IMG/VR virus record: IMGVR_UViG_3300036864_000030
Location: 1-41,910 of that record
DNA: 41,910 nucleotides
Origin: a virus
Direction: 5' to 3' (one strand)
Every line of letters begins with the position of its first letter. The first letter of the stretch is position 1. Both the position numbers and the translations under genes were made by a program. The notes beneath the pieces were generated by a model. That model saw nothing but the letters and a program-made list of their open reading frames with translations, was not told the DNA's origin and searched no databases. This document shows, one piece after another, positions 1 through 6,471 of the stretch.

Positions 1-13
1 TACGTCTTCTACA
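1..13. repeat. Terminal overlap, copy 1 (circular closure)
   Basis: TACGTCTTCTACA is identical to the last 13 bases of the window. Counting it once joins the two ends into a circle of 41,897 bp and keeps an open reading frame intact across the join; counting it twice would shift the frame. The linear ends are therefore most likely an assembly break in a circular or circularly permuted molecule, not true virion ends. Confidence 0.8.
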
Positions 14-27
14 TCGTCGAGGATCAT
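1..27 (-). CDS. Start of the 54-aa junction gene (continues at 41910)
   Basis: This is the 5' part of the gene that spans the circular join. ATG lies at 27-25 and overlaps the TGA of the upstream 179-aa gene in the form ATGA. The first residues are MILDDVEDV and continue in frame into 41910-41760. The function is unknown; the full product is described under the 3' part. Confidence 0.7.
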
Positions 28-46
28 TTTACATCCTTTGAAACGG
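24..46. repeat. 23-bp direct repeat, copy 1
   Basis: Bases 24-46 match 41760-41782 at 22 of 23 positions; the difference is A31 against G41767. On the circle the copies are about 161 bp apart and flank the 54-aa junction gene. Each encodes the last residues of one gene and the ATGA that starts the next. Confidence 0.85.
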
Positions 47-563
47 TACAACGACCGCGATTGATGAAGTATGCTGGCGGCTTACCGATTTCGTCGAGGG
101 TTTCTATGAGGGCGCAATTGTCATACCAAACACCCTCTATGGATTGAATCCATGATTCGTATTTGTCGTTCTTGTCAACATCAAGGACAATAGTAGCTAT
201 CGTAGGTATTTCGTCTTGTGTGTCATTGAACCAAAACGCACACTTCATCTCTACCTCAGGCACCCATGGCTTAACGTCTTCAACCGCTCCCAGCATCTCC
301 TCATACCTATCGCGGACGTAGCGGGCGCCGCAATCGAAGGCATCGTGTTCTTTGGGGTCGCTACATCGTATAGCAGCTAATGTGATCTCCTCATCCGACA
401 AAAACGGCCTCTTTAGTGCACTTAAGCGTTCGAGTTCTTGATTGGCGTAGGCAATCCCAAAGTACACACCACGCTTGAACGCATCGTTCATATCAACCGG
501 CTTTGGTTCTTTGCCATAGGCCATTCTGATATCGATGTCAAATGGCACCTCAATCTCTTTCAC
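24..563 (-). CDS. Hypothetical protein, 179 aa
   Basis: I do not recognise this protein. It starts at GTG (563-561) with GGAGG five bases upstream, and the preceding gene ends two bases before it. It is soluble-looking, rich in Asp and Glu, with five scattered cysteines and no membrane segment. Its last codons (VSKDVK) and the overlapping ATGA are almost repeated at the end of the next gene (VSKDAK), because the 23-bp sequence at 24-46 recurs at 41760-41782 with one mismatch. It belongs to the coupled series of short genes that runs through the circular junction. Confidence 0.8.
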   Translation of the reverse strand: MKEIEVPFDIDIRMAYGKEPKPVDMNDAFKRGVYFGIAYANQELERLSALKRPFLSDEEITLAAIRCSDPKEHDAFDCGARYVRDRYEEMLGAVEDVKPWVPEVEMKCAFWFNDTQDEIPTIATIVLDVDKNDKYESWIQSIEGVWYDNCALIETLDEIGKPPAYFINRGRCTVSKDVK

Positions 564-564
564 T

Positions 565-963
565 TCATCCTCCGTGTTTTAGGGTGTGGGGGTAGACGGG
601 CACCTCAACACCAATAGATTTCAAGAATTTTCGTTCCGCGCGAGTGATATACGGCGCGAGAGTTTTAGGGTAAAGTTCGTTTTCTTCCCTAACAACTCTA
701 CGTTCATGCAAAGGTGATAACCCAAGCTTTTTAGCCTCATCGTATGTTGGTGGTTGCTTTTCTAAGTTGTTTGGATCGGCCATGACCATATATCCGCCCT
801 TACCTGCCTTCACATTGTACTCGTCCTTCACCCACCAGCCGTAATAGCCTCGGGGGTGATCACTGGTCCAATACCATCCAGGAATACCGGACCGCATCAA
901 CCTCGGCCAATCCCAAGGCTCACCCGGCTTCGGTGGTGGTAATTTATGCAAACCTTTCACCAC
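565..963 (-). CDS. Hypothetical protein, 132 aa
   Basis: Unrecognised. It starts at GTG (963-961) behind a purine-rich GAGGGAGG stretch and overlaps the end of the upstream gene by 20 bases. The first third is rich in Trp, Pro and Gly (PWDWPRLMRSGIPGWYWTSD), which suggests a small folded domain. The C-terminal part is charged, and no membrane segment is seen. It is part of the early small-gene string with no intergenic space, so it is likely co-translated with its neighbours. Confidence 0.75.
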   Translation of the reverse strand: MVKGLHKLPPPKPGEPWDWPRLMRSGIPGWYWTSDHPRGYYGWWVKDEYNVKAGKGGYMVMADPNNLEKQPPTYDEAKKLGLSPLHERRVVREENELYPKTLAPYITRAERKFLKSIGVEVPVYPHTLKHGG

Positions 964-1222
964 CTCGCCCTCCCTCTGTGTTTTGTTGGGGCGTTGGTAG
1001 TTCGTTGTAAACGTTCTTTCTCCCGCCAGTCCCCACGATACTCAATCCCCTGCGTTTCAAAGCCGCCGAGAACGACATTCGACCGCCTGGAGGTCCACCA
1101 TTAGAAGCATAGTTCCAATACTTCGGATAGTCATCGCTTGGATACATACTGAACTCCAGGTCGTGAAATAAGATGCCGGGTCGGTAATGCCGCCTCAGTC
1201 TCAATTCAAATGATTCCTTCAA
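944..1222 (-). CDS. Hypothetical protein, 92 aa
   Basis: Unrecognised small basic protein. The first possible start is a TTG (1222-1220) with GGGAGG nine bases upstream. No ATG or GTG nearby has a better ribosome site, so the TTG start is probable but unproven. The middle is Gly/Pro rich (ASNGGPPGGRMS) and the C-terminus is Gly/Arg rich. The last 20 bases overlap the next gene. Confidence 0.6.
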   Translation of the reverse strand: MKESFELRLRRHYRPGILFHDLEFSMYPSDDYPKYWNYASNGGPPGGRMSFSAALKRRGLSIVGTGGRKNVYNELPTPQQNTEGGRGGERFA

Positions 1223-1260
1223 CCGTTTATCCTCCCACCCCGACGTTTAGAGGGGGTTTG

Positions 1261-1473
1261 TTAGCCGCGCGTTACCGTGACTGTTGCGGTACTTCTGGCC
1301 ATGATTTCATTACTATGAACTGTGCGAGCTGCGCGCTTTATCGAAAGTGCCTTTCTGACTGCCGCCTGTGAAGGGTCGTCAAAATCACATCCGTATAAAG
1401 CTCGGTGTGTTTCCCGAACAATTTTCCAGTCGGTCTCAGAAGTCGGATACCAATTATCTATTTCCTTGCTCAT
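1261..1473 (-). CDS. Hypothetical protein, 70 aa
   Basis: A small soluble protein starting at ATG with AGGAG about ten bases upstream. The N-terminus is acidic with Trp and Tyr (IDNWYPTSETDWKIV), and the C-terminus is basic and Thr/Arg rich. There is no recognisable domain. It stands alone between short gaps within the early small-gene cluster. Confidence 0.7.
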   Translation of the reverse strand: MSKEIDNWYPTSETDWKIVRETHRALYGCDFDDPSQAAVRKALSIKRAARTVHSNEIMARSTATVTVTRG

Positions 1474-1509
1474 CCTGCCCTCTCTCCTTCCCCCATTGGG
1501 GGTTTTGGT

Positions 1510-1764
1510 TTAGCGGAGTAAGCGTTTCTGTAACGCTCGCCGTGCTCCACCTTCAGTTTTCCAATATTTAACCTCTGTCGTGCTGGCAGATGGCCATGTA
1601 TGACCACGCTTGGTTTCAAGACAGTAGGTAAACCCGTAGTCCTCGTCATGTTCGATCATTGCTGATATGTATGGGCCTGATATTAATAGTAATTTTGACC
1701 CTACTGGTATCCCGACAATCGCCAGAAACAATGCTTGACGATCTGTTATTGTAGTGTCTATCAC
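1510..1764 (-). CDS. Hypothetical protein, 84 aa
   Basis: Starts at GTG (1764-1762) with AAGGAG about eight bases upstream. Residues 10-32 are mildly hydrophobic (ALFLAIVGIPVGSKLLLISG), but the stretch contains Gly/Pro/Lys and looks more like a folded beta-rich core than a clear membrane helix. The C-terminus is basic (GGARRALQKRLLR). No family was recognised. Confidence 0.65.
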   Translation of the reverse strand: MIDTTITDRQALFLAIVGIPVGSKLLLISGPYISAMIEHDEDYGFTYCLETKRGHTWPSASTTEVKYWKTEGGARRALQKRLLR

Positions 1765-1823
1765 CCCGTGCTCCTTTCCTGTTTTGGTTTTTGTGCACTG
1801 CTGCCGTGTGCCCGCCTCCGCCT

Positions 1824-2015
1824 TTACGGAGTTGTTACCTGTACCGAGCGGGTGTAGTTGTCATCAACCTCAACCAGTTCAGTGCAATACTCCGTATGGT
1901 TAAGATTGATATTCACGCCGTCTTCAAGACGTTCAGCCTGTCGCTCAGTTGTCGGCGTGAACTCCTCAACGACTTCCTTTGTGTCTTGTTTTAGAATCCT
2001 TACAAGATATTTCAT
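1824..2015 (-). CDS. Hypothetical protein, 63 aa
   Basis: Starts at ATG with AAGGAG nine bases upstream. The product begins MKYLVRILKQDTKEVVEEF and alternates hydrophobic and charged residues as in a small beta-sheet protein. It has Thr-rich and acidic patches, no cysteine pairs or membrane segment. Function unknown. Confidence 0.75.
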   Translation of the reverse strand: MKYLVRILKQDTKEVVEEFTPTTERQAERLEDGVNINLNHTEYCTELVEVDDNYTRSVQVTTP

Positions 2016-2130
2016 CCCTCACTCCTTCCATGCTCTTAACCAGTCTTTGCGGGTCTACGGTTTTATGGTCTGTTGTGCTCTAAGGTACACTTAAACCGTT
2101 TTGACATTGGCCTCGCGGGGAGGCTGTTGG

Positions 2131-2349
2131 TTATTTTATCTTATCTACAAACTCAGCGAACCTAAGCAGGTCAAGACGAGTCTTGTGAACCTTACTATCC
2201 GCTTCTTCTTTTGCCCAAGTTGCAAGGTCTATTTCGACCAACGCATTGTTTAATCTTACCTGAGCTTCGCTTTGTTCGCGCAGCGCGGTCTCGACATCGC
2301 CTCGCATATCTTCGAGCTCTTCTTCCCGTGTCTTTTCTTTCATCCCCAT
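2131..2349 (-). CDS. Hypothetical coiled-coil protein, 72 aa
   Basis: The product is highly charged and almost entirely helical by composition (KEKTREEELEDMRGDVETAL), with heptad-like spacing of Leu/Val/Ala along its length, so a coiled coil is likely. It starts at ATG behind AAGGGGG; a second in-frame ATG lies two codons on. It is the first gene downstream of a sigma70-like promoter at 2392-2420 and so probably leads the small-gene transcript that runs towards position 1. Confidence 0.75.
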   Translation of the reverse strand: MGMKEKTREEELEDMRGDVETALREQSEAQVRLNNALVEIDLATWAKEEADSKVHKTRLDLLRFAEFVDKIK

Positions 2350-2391
2350 CCCCCTTAAACCCTGCGGTGTCTTTCGATCACCATGAAGATA

Positions 2392-2420
2392 AGTATAGGC
2401 CCATGCCCTTATTTACACAA
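2392..2420 (-). promoter_or_regulatory. Sigma70-type promoter
   Basis: On the minus strand, TTGTGT (2420-2415) is followed after 17 bases by TATACT (2397-2392). Transcription would start near 2385, about 35 bases before the 72-aa coiled-coil gene. It sits in one of the few gaps in this coupled region. Confidence 0.6.
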
Positions 2421-2436
2421 GCGGAACCTAAACATT

Positions 2437-2628
2437 TTACATCTGTATTACTTTCGTATTACGCGGTCGGCCTTTAGTTGGTCTATTGCGAAAGGCTTCC
2501 AATTCTTCTTGGCTGAGTAAGTAATCTCGGCCCCATCGCTTGATGCCATTCTTTGAACACCAGTTTGATACGGTGTTTCGATGGCACCCTTCAGCTTCGG
2601 CAACTTTGGCCACGGTTATCAGCGTCAT
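2437..2628 (-). CDS. Small helix-turn-helix DNA-binding protein, 63 aa
   Basis: Residues about 3-35 (ITVAKVAEAEGCHRNTVSNW) form a MerR/excisionase-like helix-turn-helix, followed by a wing-like GRDYLLSQEELEAF segment typical of HTH_17 proteins. A basic tail follows. I chose the ATG at 2628 because it overlaps the TGA of the upstream 39-aa gene as ATGA; an ATG five codons earlier is possible. It could be an accessory regulator or excisionase-like protein. It is one of only two small HTH proteins in the genome, so it is a candidate reader of the TATAC-N3-GTATA sites, which is pure inference. Confidence 0.75.
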   Translation of the reverse strand: MTLITVAKVAEAEGCHRNTVSNWCSKNGIKRWGRDYLLSQEELEAFRNRPTKGRPRNTKVIQM

Positions 2629-2744
2629 TTCTTTTTCTCCCATTCATCAAGATCTTGCGCGAGACATTTAACACCCCAAATCATCAGCGGTATCACCCAC
2701 CCAAACGCAAGCAAAAGGGTGAGGGTGTCGAGGAGGGCGGTCAT
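2625..2744 (-). CDS. Small membrane protein, 39 aa
   Basis: This short gene is coupled at both ends: its ATG overlaps the upstream TGA and its TGA overlaps the ATG of the HTH gene, both as ATGA. The product has one clear membrane helix (TLTLLLAFGWVIPLMIWGV) followed by a charged tail ending in EWEKKK, so the tail is probably cytoplasmic. Small single-span proteins are common in phage early regions; the role is unknown. Confidence 0.7.
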   Translation of the reverse strand: MTALLDTLTLLLAFGWVIPLMIWGVKCLAQDLDEWEKKK

Positions 2745-2905
2745 TCTTCGTGCTCCTCAATATCGCCGCGATGTGCATGAACATCGTAAGCACAATGAAT
2801 GCCTTCAACATCAGCGATAATCCTGTCCAAAAGCATTTGAGCCTGGACGTCTGGATCGCGGTCATCGACATCAAAGGTCAAGTATATCGTTGCGTCTACT
2901 TTCAT
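2741..2905 (-). CDS. Hypothetical acidic protein, 54 aa
   Basis: Starts at ATG with AAAGGAG ten bases upstream and ends in an ATGA shared with the next gene. The sequence begins MKVDATIYLTFDVDDRDPD, so it looks like a small alpha-beta domain, with a His/Asp/Glu-rich C-terminus (HAHRGDIEEHEE). No family was recognised. It overlaps the upstream cysteine-rich gene by 35 bases. Confidence 0.7.
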   Translation of the reverse strand: MKVDATIYLTFDVDDRDPDVQAQMLLDRIIADVEGIHCAYDVHAHRGDIEEHEE

Positions 2906-3062
2906 CTTTTGTTTTCTCCTTTAGTCGGTCATACGGAATGCGTTTGAAACAGCTGCACGTCTTATGATCTGAGTAGATTCGCGCGTCCCACTGCTGACAT
3001 AGACCGGAGCTATGTTGATCGTTTTTGAGTTTGAGGAAGTTCTGGCATGCTCCGCATTTCAT
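2871..3062 (-). CDS. Cysteine-rich, probable zinc-binding protein, 63 aa
   Basis: Five cysteines are arranged as CGAC near the N-terminus (residues 3 and 6), then C22, then C36 and C38. This could bind one zinc, as in many small phage zinc-ribbon proteins. The remainder is charged. Its ATG follows the TAA of the preceding gene with no gap. Function is unknown; a nucleic-acid or protein adaptor is plausible. Confidence 0.7.
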   Translation of the reverse strand: MKCGACQNFLKLKNDQHSSGLCQQWDARIYSDHKTCSCFKRIPYDRLKEKTKDESRRNDILDL

Positions 3063-3308
3063 TTATTCCTCCCAAATAGTGATTATAGTATCGGGGCATG
3101 GACCAAGTTTCTTTTCAACTATGGGTAACGCTAATCTATGTGCTTTGCTCCAAAAACACTTAAGCTTTCGATTTATCAGCAGTGTCTCTTTTCGATGCTC
3201 GGCAACCCATTTAGCCCGTGATACAGGATAGAAATATTCTGCACTCTCACCATCTCGAATATATCGATGCGAGTAGCCTCGTTGCCCGTCAATTATTGAT
3301 ACTGCCAT
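3063..3308 (-). CDS. Hypothetical protein, 81 aa
   Basis: I chose the ATG at 3308 (MAVSIIDGQRGYSHRYIRDG) because GGAGGAG lies about eight bases upstream and the overlap with the preceding gene is then only 20 bases; the frame stays open further upstream without a better start. The product is basic and aromatic with two cysteines and no membrane segment. Not recognised. Confidence 0.65.
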   Translation of the reverse strand: MAVSIIDGQRGYSHRYIRDGESAEYFYPVSRAKWVAEHRKETLLINRKLKCFWSKAHRLALPIVEKKLGPCPDTIITIWEE

Positions 3309-3573
3309 TATCCAACTCCTCCACCCATTTGATAACAGGAATCGGTTCAGGTTTTTCAAGGTGCCATTCAGACCACCCGGTTGGGTGACGTTCATCCCAA
3401 CTTTTTGGCACTGGCAACTTAGGATCCTCTGGTACCACTGGCGCGCCCATCCATGTAAAGATGATCGAGACCCACCAGTAAAAGATGATCACCCCTACCG
3501 CGTTGAAACGATGCTCCGTCTTACTGATCTCGTTGGTGTCGCGGAGGGCGTAGGTTTCGGTGGGGGAGGTCAT
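3289..3573 (-). CDS. Small membrane protein, 94 aa
   Basis: The ATG at 3573 overlaps the TGA of the upstream 38-aa gene as ATGA. After a polar N-terminus, one membrane helix lies at about residues 25-43 (AVGVIIFYWWVSIIFTWMG). A Pro/Trp-rich tail follows. The preceding gene also encodes a single-span protein, so the two could act as a pair, but nothing shows how. Confidence 0.7.
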   Translation of the reverse strand: MTSPTETYALRDTNEISKTEHRFNAVGVIIFYWWVSIIFTWMGAPVVPEDPKLPVPKSWDERHPTGWSEWHLEKPEPIPVIKWVEELDNGSINN

Positions 3574-3686
3574 TTTAAGTAGACCAACGCTGCGCCAATG
3601 CACCAGCCAACAAACGCAAGCAATACCCAAACTATTGTAGGGTCATACTTTGCGAACTTAACGAACTCTTTGAAAAACTTTCTCAT
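3570..3686 (-). CDS. Small membrane protein, 38 aa
   Basis: A basic N-terminus (MRKFFKEFVKFAKY) precedes one membrane helix (IVWVLLAFVGWCIGAALVY), so the protein should sit with its N-terminus in the cytoplasm. It overlaps the upstream gene by 29 bases and its TGA overlaps the next ATG as ATGA. Function unknown. Confidence 0.65.
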   Translation of the reverse strand: MRKFFKEFVKFAKYDPTIVWVLLAFVGWCIGAALVYLK

Positions 3687-3828
3687 CTTCTACCTCCACT
3701 CCATCCTCCCACTCCCTCACCCTTTTCATCTCGTCAAGCGCCTCGTCAAGAACGGGGTCTTCGTCAAGGAAGGACATGTCGATGGCGTCGGGCAGGTTTA
3801 GGTTTATGTCTCGCATTTCGACGACCAT
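3658..3828 (-). CDS. Hypothetical acidic protein, 56 aa
   Basis: Very acidic (DEDPVLDEALDEMK, WEDGVEVEDE) with no hydrophobic segment. I placed the start at the ATG at 3828 because it limits overlap with the upstream 52-aa gene to 25 bases. The frame is open to another ATG at 3879, which would overlap it by 76 bases. Neither start has a strong ribosome site. Acidic small proteins of this kind are often host-protein or DNA-mimic inhibitors, but nothing here proves it. Confidence 0.5.
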   Translation of the reverse strand: MVVEMRDINLNLPDAIDMSFLDEDPVLDEALDEMKRVREWEDGVEVEDEKVFQRVR

Positions 3829-3962
3829 TCTCGGGTGGTCTTGAGATATCGAAAACTCACCTTGACCAAGCACGTCCATTCACCCATAGGCCCATAAAGC
3901 CGCTCGCGTATAAACACACGCCCTGAACTCATGTTCCATTTACCAAATGCTACAAAAATCAT
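3804..3962 (-). CDS. Hypothetical protein, 52 aa
   Basis: ATG at 3962 follows GGAGG by seven bases, one of the better ribosome sites in the region. The product begins MIFVAFGKWNMSSGRVFIRE and is basic. Not recognised. It fills the gap between the 157-aa gene and the acidic 56-aa gene. Confidence 0.6.
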   Translation of the reverse strand: MIFVAFGKWNMSSGRVFIRERLYGPMGEWTCLVKVSFRYLKTTREWSSKCET

Positions 3963-3996
3963 CTTGAAGCCTCCTCAAAAGTTTTCAACAACCCGT

Positions 3997-4470
3997 TCAT
4001 TTCGGGGCCTCGGGGGTTGGGTGCCACCATGGACGATGAGTAATCGAATAACTATCGTTTAGTATTCGATTTCTTGTCTCAAGTTCCTGCCATGCAGTTG
4101 GGTCAATTTCGTTTCTTGTTGACCACCAGGTTGATGCGCTTTGCGGACCGAACTCGTTATAGGCGCTTCGACCAGTAACTGCATGATGGTGAACTTCAGC
4201 CCATTCTGGCACATCTTCGGACCAGAAGCGGAAGGGGCCTGAAAGGATGCGAATTGACTTTATATTTTCGCACCATCGGTTAAGCTTCGAGAAAGCAGAT
4301 ATAGGCCAGTGCGTAGAAAGCATTACACTGTCGGATGCCTGATCGTACCTTTCAAAATAGAAAGTACTTCGATCAAATCCATTCTTGACAGCTATTCCTA
4401 TTTCAACCACAACCCCCGGCTCAAATCCAAAAACCGGGCTAAACTTTTCTTCATTTATCACTTCACTCAT
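3997..4470 (-). CDS. Hypothetical protein, 157 aa
   Basis: Start chosen at the ATG at 4470 (MSEVINEEKFSP), which has TAGGAG ten bases upstream and overlaps the preceding TGA as ATGA. The product is aromatic, with many Trp residues and a His cluster (AEVHHHAVTG) near residue 95. It has no membrane segment or known motif. It is one of the larger early genes and of unknown role. Confidence 0.75.
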   Translation of the reverse strand: MSEVINEEKFSPVFGFEPGVVVEIGIAVKNGFDRSTFYFERYDQASDSVMLSTHWPISAFSKLNRWCENIKSIRILSGPFRFWSEDVPEWAEVHHHAVTGRSAYNEFGPQSASTWWSTRNEIDPTAWQELETRNRILNDSYSITHRPWWHPTPEAPK

Positions 4471-4610
4471 GCTTTTACTCCTACCCAAATATGCCACCAG
4501 AGCCAGGTGTAATGTCGCCACCGATATCCATCTTCATCGAACTCATGATGTTCGTTTTTCCACCAGATACGAGGTGAAGCAAACGCACGCTTAAATATTT
4601 CTATCTTCAC
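4467..4610 (-). CDS. Hypothetical Trp-rich protein, 47 aa
   Basis: Starts at GTG (4610-4608) with AAAGGAG six bases upstream and overlaps the preceding gene by 20 bases; the end is coupled by ATGA. The short product is unusually rich in Trp and His in its second half (GYRWRHYTWLWWHIWVGVKA), which resembles an amphipathic or membrane-associating segment more than a clean transmembrane helix. Unknown function. Confidence 0.65.
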   Translation of the reverse strand: MKIEIFKRAFASPRIWWKNEHHEFDEDGYRWRHYTWLWWHIWVGVKA

Positions 4611-5223
4611 TTTCTACTCCTTTCAAAGCATCGACCCACGCGGCGGTTTCGCGAAACCAGGCTTCGGGATAATCACGCATCATTCCAAGTTCTTCTTTGG
4701 TTTGACCTACTACTTTGCCGAGCCAAATAATGCTAACTCTATGTCTGTCGGAAGCTTTTACAAATCCACCATCGGCGTCAATTTCTAAGGTGTTGTTTGC
4801 TTCCGCCATTGCGATAATCTCACTCAACGGTCGCAACACCTTACGCTTTTGGGGTTTTGGGCGGTAGTCATATCGATTGAACTCCCAAGCGGGTTCACCA
4901 GCGCAATCAACGAACTCGTGATCGTAATTTTTATCCTTGTATTGAAACCTCGTCCCCCTCGGCAACTCCATCAGCTTCCTGATCTCTTGCCGTCGCTGGT
5001 AGGCTTCATCGCTTTCACCGTTTGTATCATCTTGCATCTTTGTGGTCTCCTTGGGTTTGATGCGGACATCGTGGCCTTCGATCAGGAGTCTAATGCCTTC
5101 TGATAGGCCGACGAAATGGTAAAATCCCCATTTAGCTACTCGGCACTGAACTTCGTCGCCTTCTTGGTATTCTTTTAGCAACTCAACCGCCTTCTGTCTG
5201 TTTTCATATGGTGTGGGGGTCAT
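4591..5223 (-). CDS. Hypothetical protein, 210 aa
   Basis: The ATG at 5223 overlaps the upstream TGA as ATGA, so I prefer it to the ATG four codons earlier. The protein looks built of repeated small beta modules: VQCRVAKWGFYHFVGL near the start, then a middle PRGTRFQYKDKNYDHEFVDC segment and a C-terminal AWFRETAAWVDALKG helix. No enzymatic motif is visible. It is the largest gene of the left-hand cluster. Confidence 0.75.
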   Translation of the reverse strand: MTPTPYENRQKAVELLKEYQEGDEVQCRVAKWGFYHFVGLSEGIRLLIEGHDVRIKPKETTKMQDDTNGESDEAYQRRQEIRKLMELPRGTRFQYKDKNYDHEFVDCAGEPAWEFNRYDYRPKPQKRKVLRPLSEIIAMAEANNTLEIDADGGFVKASDRHRVSIIWLGKVVGQTKEELGMMRDYPEAWFRETAAWVDALKGVESEDRNI

Positions 5224-5501
5224 TTTCGTATCCATAGCTTTGCCTTTACCATTTGTCTAAACACATTCTCTGCTTCGGCAAAAATACTTTCCCCAATTGG
5301 AACATCTGTCAGTGGTATAGAATGGCGTGATTCAAGCCGCCTATACCAATGTTCCGGCTTGTATTTATGCTTCTTGCTCTTACGTACTTGAAGTGTATAT
5401 TCGTCGAGGTATAAAGAGCACCCGTCATGCTCAATTACGGGCCAGAAGATGAACTCTCGCCGAATTAGGTCGCTAATAGTGACTTCGACTGTAATCCTCA
5501 T
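5220..5501 (-). CDS. Hypothetical protein, 93 aa
   Basis: ATG overlaps the preceding TAA (TAATG), and the stop overlaps the next start as ATGA. The product is basic, with a likely alpha-beta N-terminus (MRITVEVTISDLIRREFIFW) and a Lys-rich middle (QVRKSKKHKYKP). Not recognised. Confidence 0.75.
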   Translation of the reverse strand: MRITVEVTISDLIRREFIFWPVIEHDGCSLYLDEYTLQVRKSKKHKYKPEHWYRRLESRHSIPLTDVPIGESIFAEAENVFRQMVKAKLWIRK

Positions 5502-5689
5502 TATGGTTCCTTTGGATAAAACGATTCTTTGGCCTGTCGGACCATGTCTTGAATGAGGCGTCTAAAATCATAGCCAGGCCATTTATCTTCGACGATGTTT
5601 GCCAATGCGATCCACGAATCAAGTTCCATCTTGAGGGTAAGTTCAAACTCAACCTTACCCGGTTCTATTACTTTGAATGTACCTGTCAT
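5501..5689 (-). CDS. Hypothetical protein, 62 aa
   Basis: Coupled at both ends (ATGA upstream, TAATG downstream). The short product starts with a beta-like MTGTFKVIEPGKVEFELTLK segment and ends in an amphipathic helix. No family was recognised. Confidence 0.75.
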   Translation of the reverse strand: MTGTFKVIEPGKVEFELTLKMELDSWIALANIVEDKWPGYDFRRLIQDMVRQAKESFYPKEP

Positions 5690-5871
5690 TTTTGATCTTC
5701 CTTTTTCGGAAGCGGCTTGGAGATCTGTACGACAAACCTTCCGTCTTTACCTTGATGCACCGACTTGACTTCGCTTCTAAGACGCGACATGACGTTCGAG
5801 TTAAACCAATCCTGAACAATTTCCCGCATAAGCTCCTGGTTGATTTTCATCGCAATACTCCAGTCTTTCAT
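5686..5871 (-). CDS. Hypothetical protein, 61 aa
   Basis: I chose ATG 5871 because GAGGG lies directly upstream and the preceding gene ends at 5873. The product (MKDWSIAMKINQELMREIVQ...) ends in a basic Lys/Pro-rich tail and overlaps the next gene by ATGA. Unrecognised, probably a small soluble protein. Confidence 0.7.
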   Translation of the reverse strand: MKDWSIAMKINQELMREIVQDWFNSNVMSRLRSEVKSVHQGKDGRFVVQISKPLPKKEDQK

Positions 5872-5872
5872 T

Positions 5873-6112
5873 TCACCCTCTTTTCCATGACTCGGGTTCG
5901 CGAGTGGAAACATCAAATACATTCTCCCGCTTAACATAAAGACTTCGGTCTTTGGATACGCGAACGAACGCGGTGCTCGCTTTATCGTTAAGAGCCTTTA
6001 CGATCCTTGCTGCATGGTTATCAGCCATCAATTTCGTGTCCGAATAAAGTGTCCAGTTTGGAGCGCCTTGAACTTGCGTGATGACAACTCTGTATCTATC
6101 TTCGTTTTTCAC
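5873..6112 (-). CDS. Hypothetical protein, 79 aa
   Basis: Starts at GTG (6112-6110) that overlaps the TGA of an upstream 17-codon open frame as GTGA. The product has a beta-rich N-terminus (YRVVITQVQGAPNWTLYSD) and a basic C-terminus. Not recognised. The start depends on translational coupling, since the upstream GGTGGGGG stretch is only a weak ribosome site. Confidence 0.65.
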   Translation of the reverse strand: MKNEDRYRVVITQVQGAPNWTLYSDTKLMADNHAARIVKALNDKASTAFVRVSKDRSLYVKRENVFDVSTREPESWKRG

Positions 6113-6162
6113 ACCCCCACCCCCGTAAACAACCCCGTCAGGTTGGCCTTAAAAACGGTCAT
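6109..6162 (-). CDS. Possible coupled mini-gene, 17 aa
   Basis: The open frame MTVFKANLTGLFTGVGV starts at an ATG overlapping the upstream TGA (ATGA) and stops in a TGA overlapping the next GTG. It exactly fills the gap between two genes, so ribosomes could pass straight through. Whether the peptide has a function, or the frame only relays ribosomes, cannot be told from the sequence. Confidence 0.35.
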   Translation of the reverse strand: MTVFKANLTGLFTGVGV

Positions 6163-6365
6163 TTTGTTACCTCTACCAATTGCTCTTCAAGCTCCATAAT
6201 TCTGCCTTTAAGTTCTTCAATTTCACTATCTTTTCTGTTCATACACGTAGTACATGGTTCTATCTTGATGGTTCCCTCGGTGTATTTTGCCTGTGATACG
6301 TGGTCGCAAATCCCAGCACCACAGTTCTCACAGTAAACCTGTATGTCTATCATGACACTCGCCAT
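6159..6365 (-). CDS. Cysteine-rich protein with coiled-coil tail, 68 aa
   Basis: The ATG at 6365 has GGAGG seven bases upstream. The frame is open further upstream, but that part translates the tRNA-like element and is not credible. The N-terminal half carries CENCGAGIC and, later, CTTC, giving a probable four-cysteine zinc site. The C-terminal half (DSEIEELKGRIMELEEQLVE) is a clear coiled coil. It is the first gene after the structured RNA. Confidence 0.75.
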   Translation of the reverse strand: MASVMIDIQVYCENCGAGICDHVSQAKYTEGTIKIEPCTTCMNRKDSEIEELKGRIMELEEQLVEVTK

Positions 6366-6395
6366 CTCAAACCCTCCTCTAAAACGTGTGGGAAA

Positions 6396-6466
6396 CCCGG
6401 TAGGCAGGAATTGAACCTGCATCTGGTTAAGCTATTCCCCGTGGTTGCCAATACCACCACTACCGG
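6396..6466 (-). tRNA. tRNA-like element without a normal anticodon arm
   Basis: The minus strand has a seven-pair acceptor stem (CCGGTAG with CTACCGG), a D arm (GTGG with CCAC around TATTGGCAA) and a perfect T arm (GCAGG-TTCAATT-CCTGC). Between D and T arms there are only 20 bases (GGGGAATAGCTTAACCAGAT), and no five-pair anticodon stem can be drawn. No CCA is encoded. It begins six bases downstream of the structured RNA. It may be a decayed tRNA or a tRNA mimic belonging to that RNA. Confidence 0.6.
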
Positions 6467-6471
6467 AAAAT

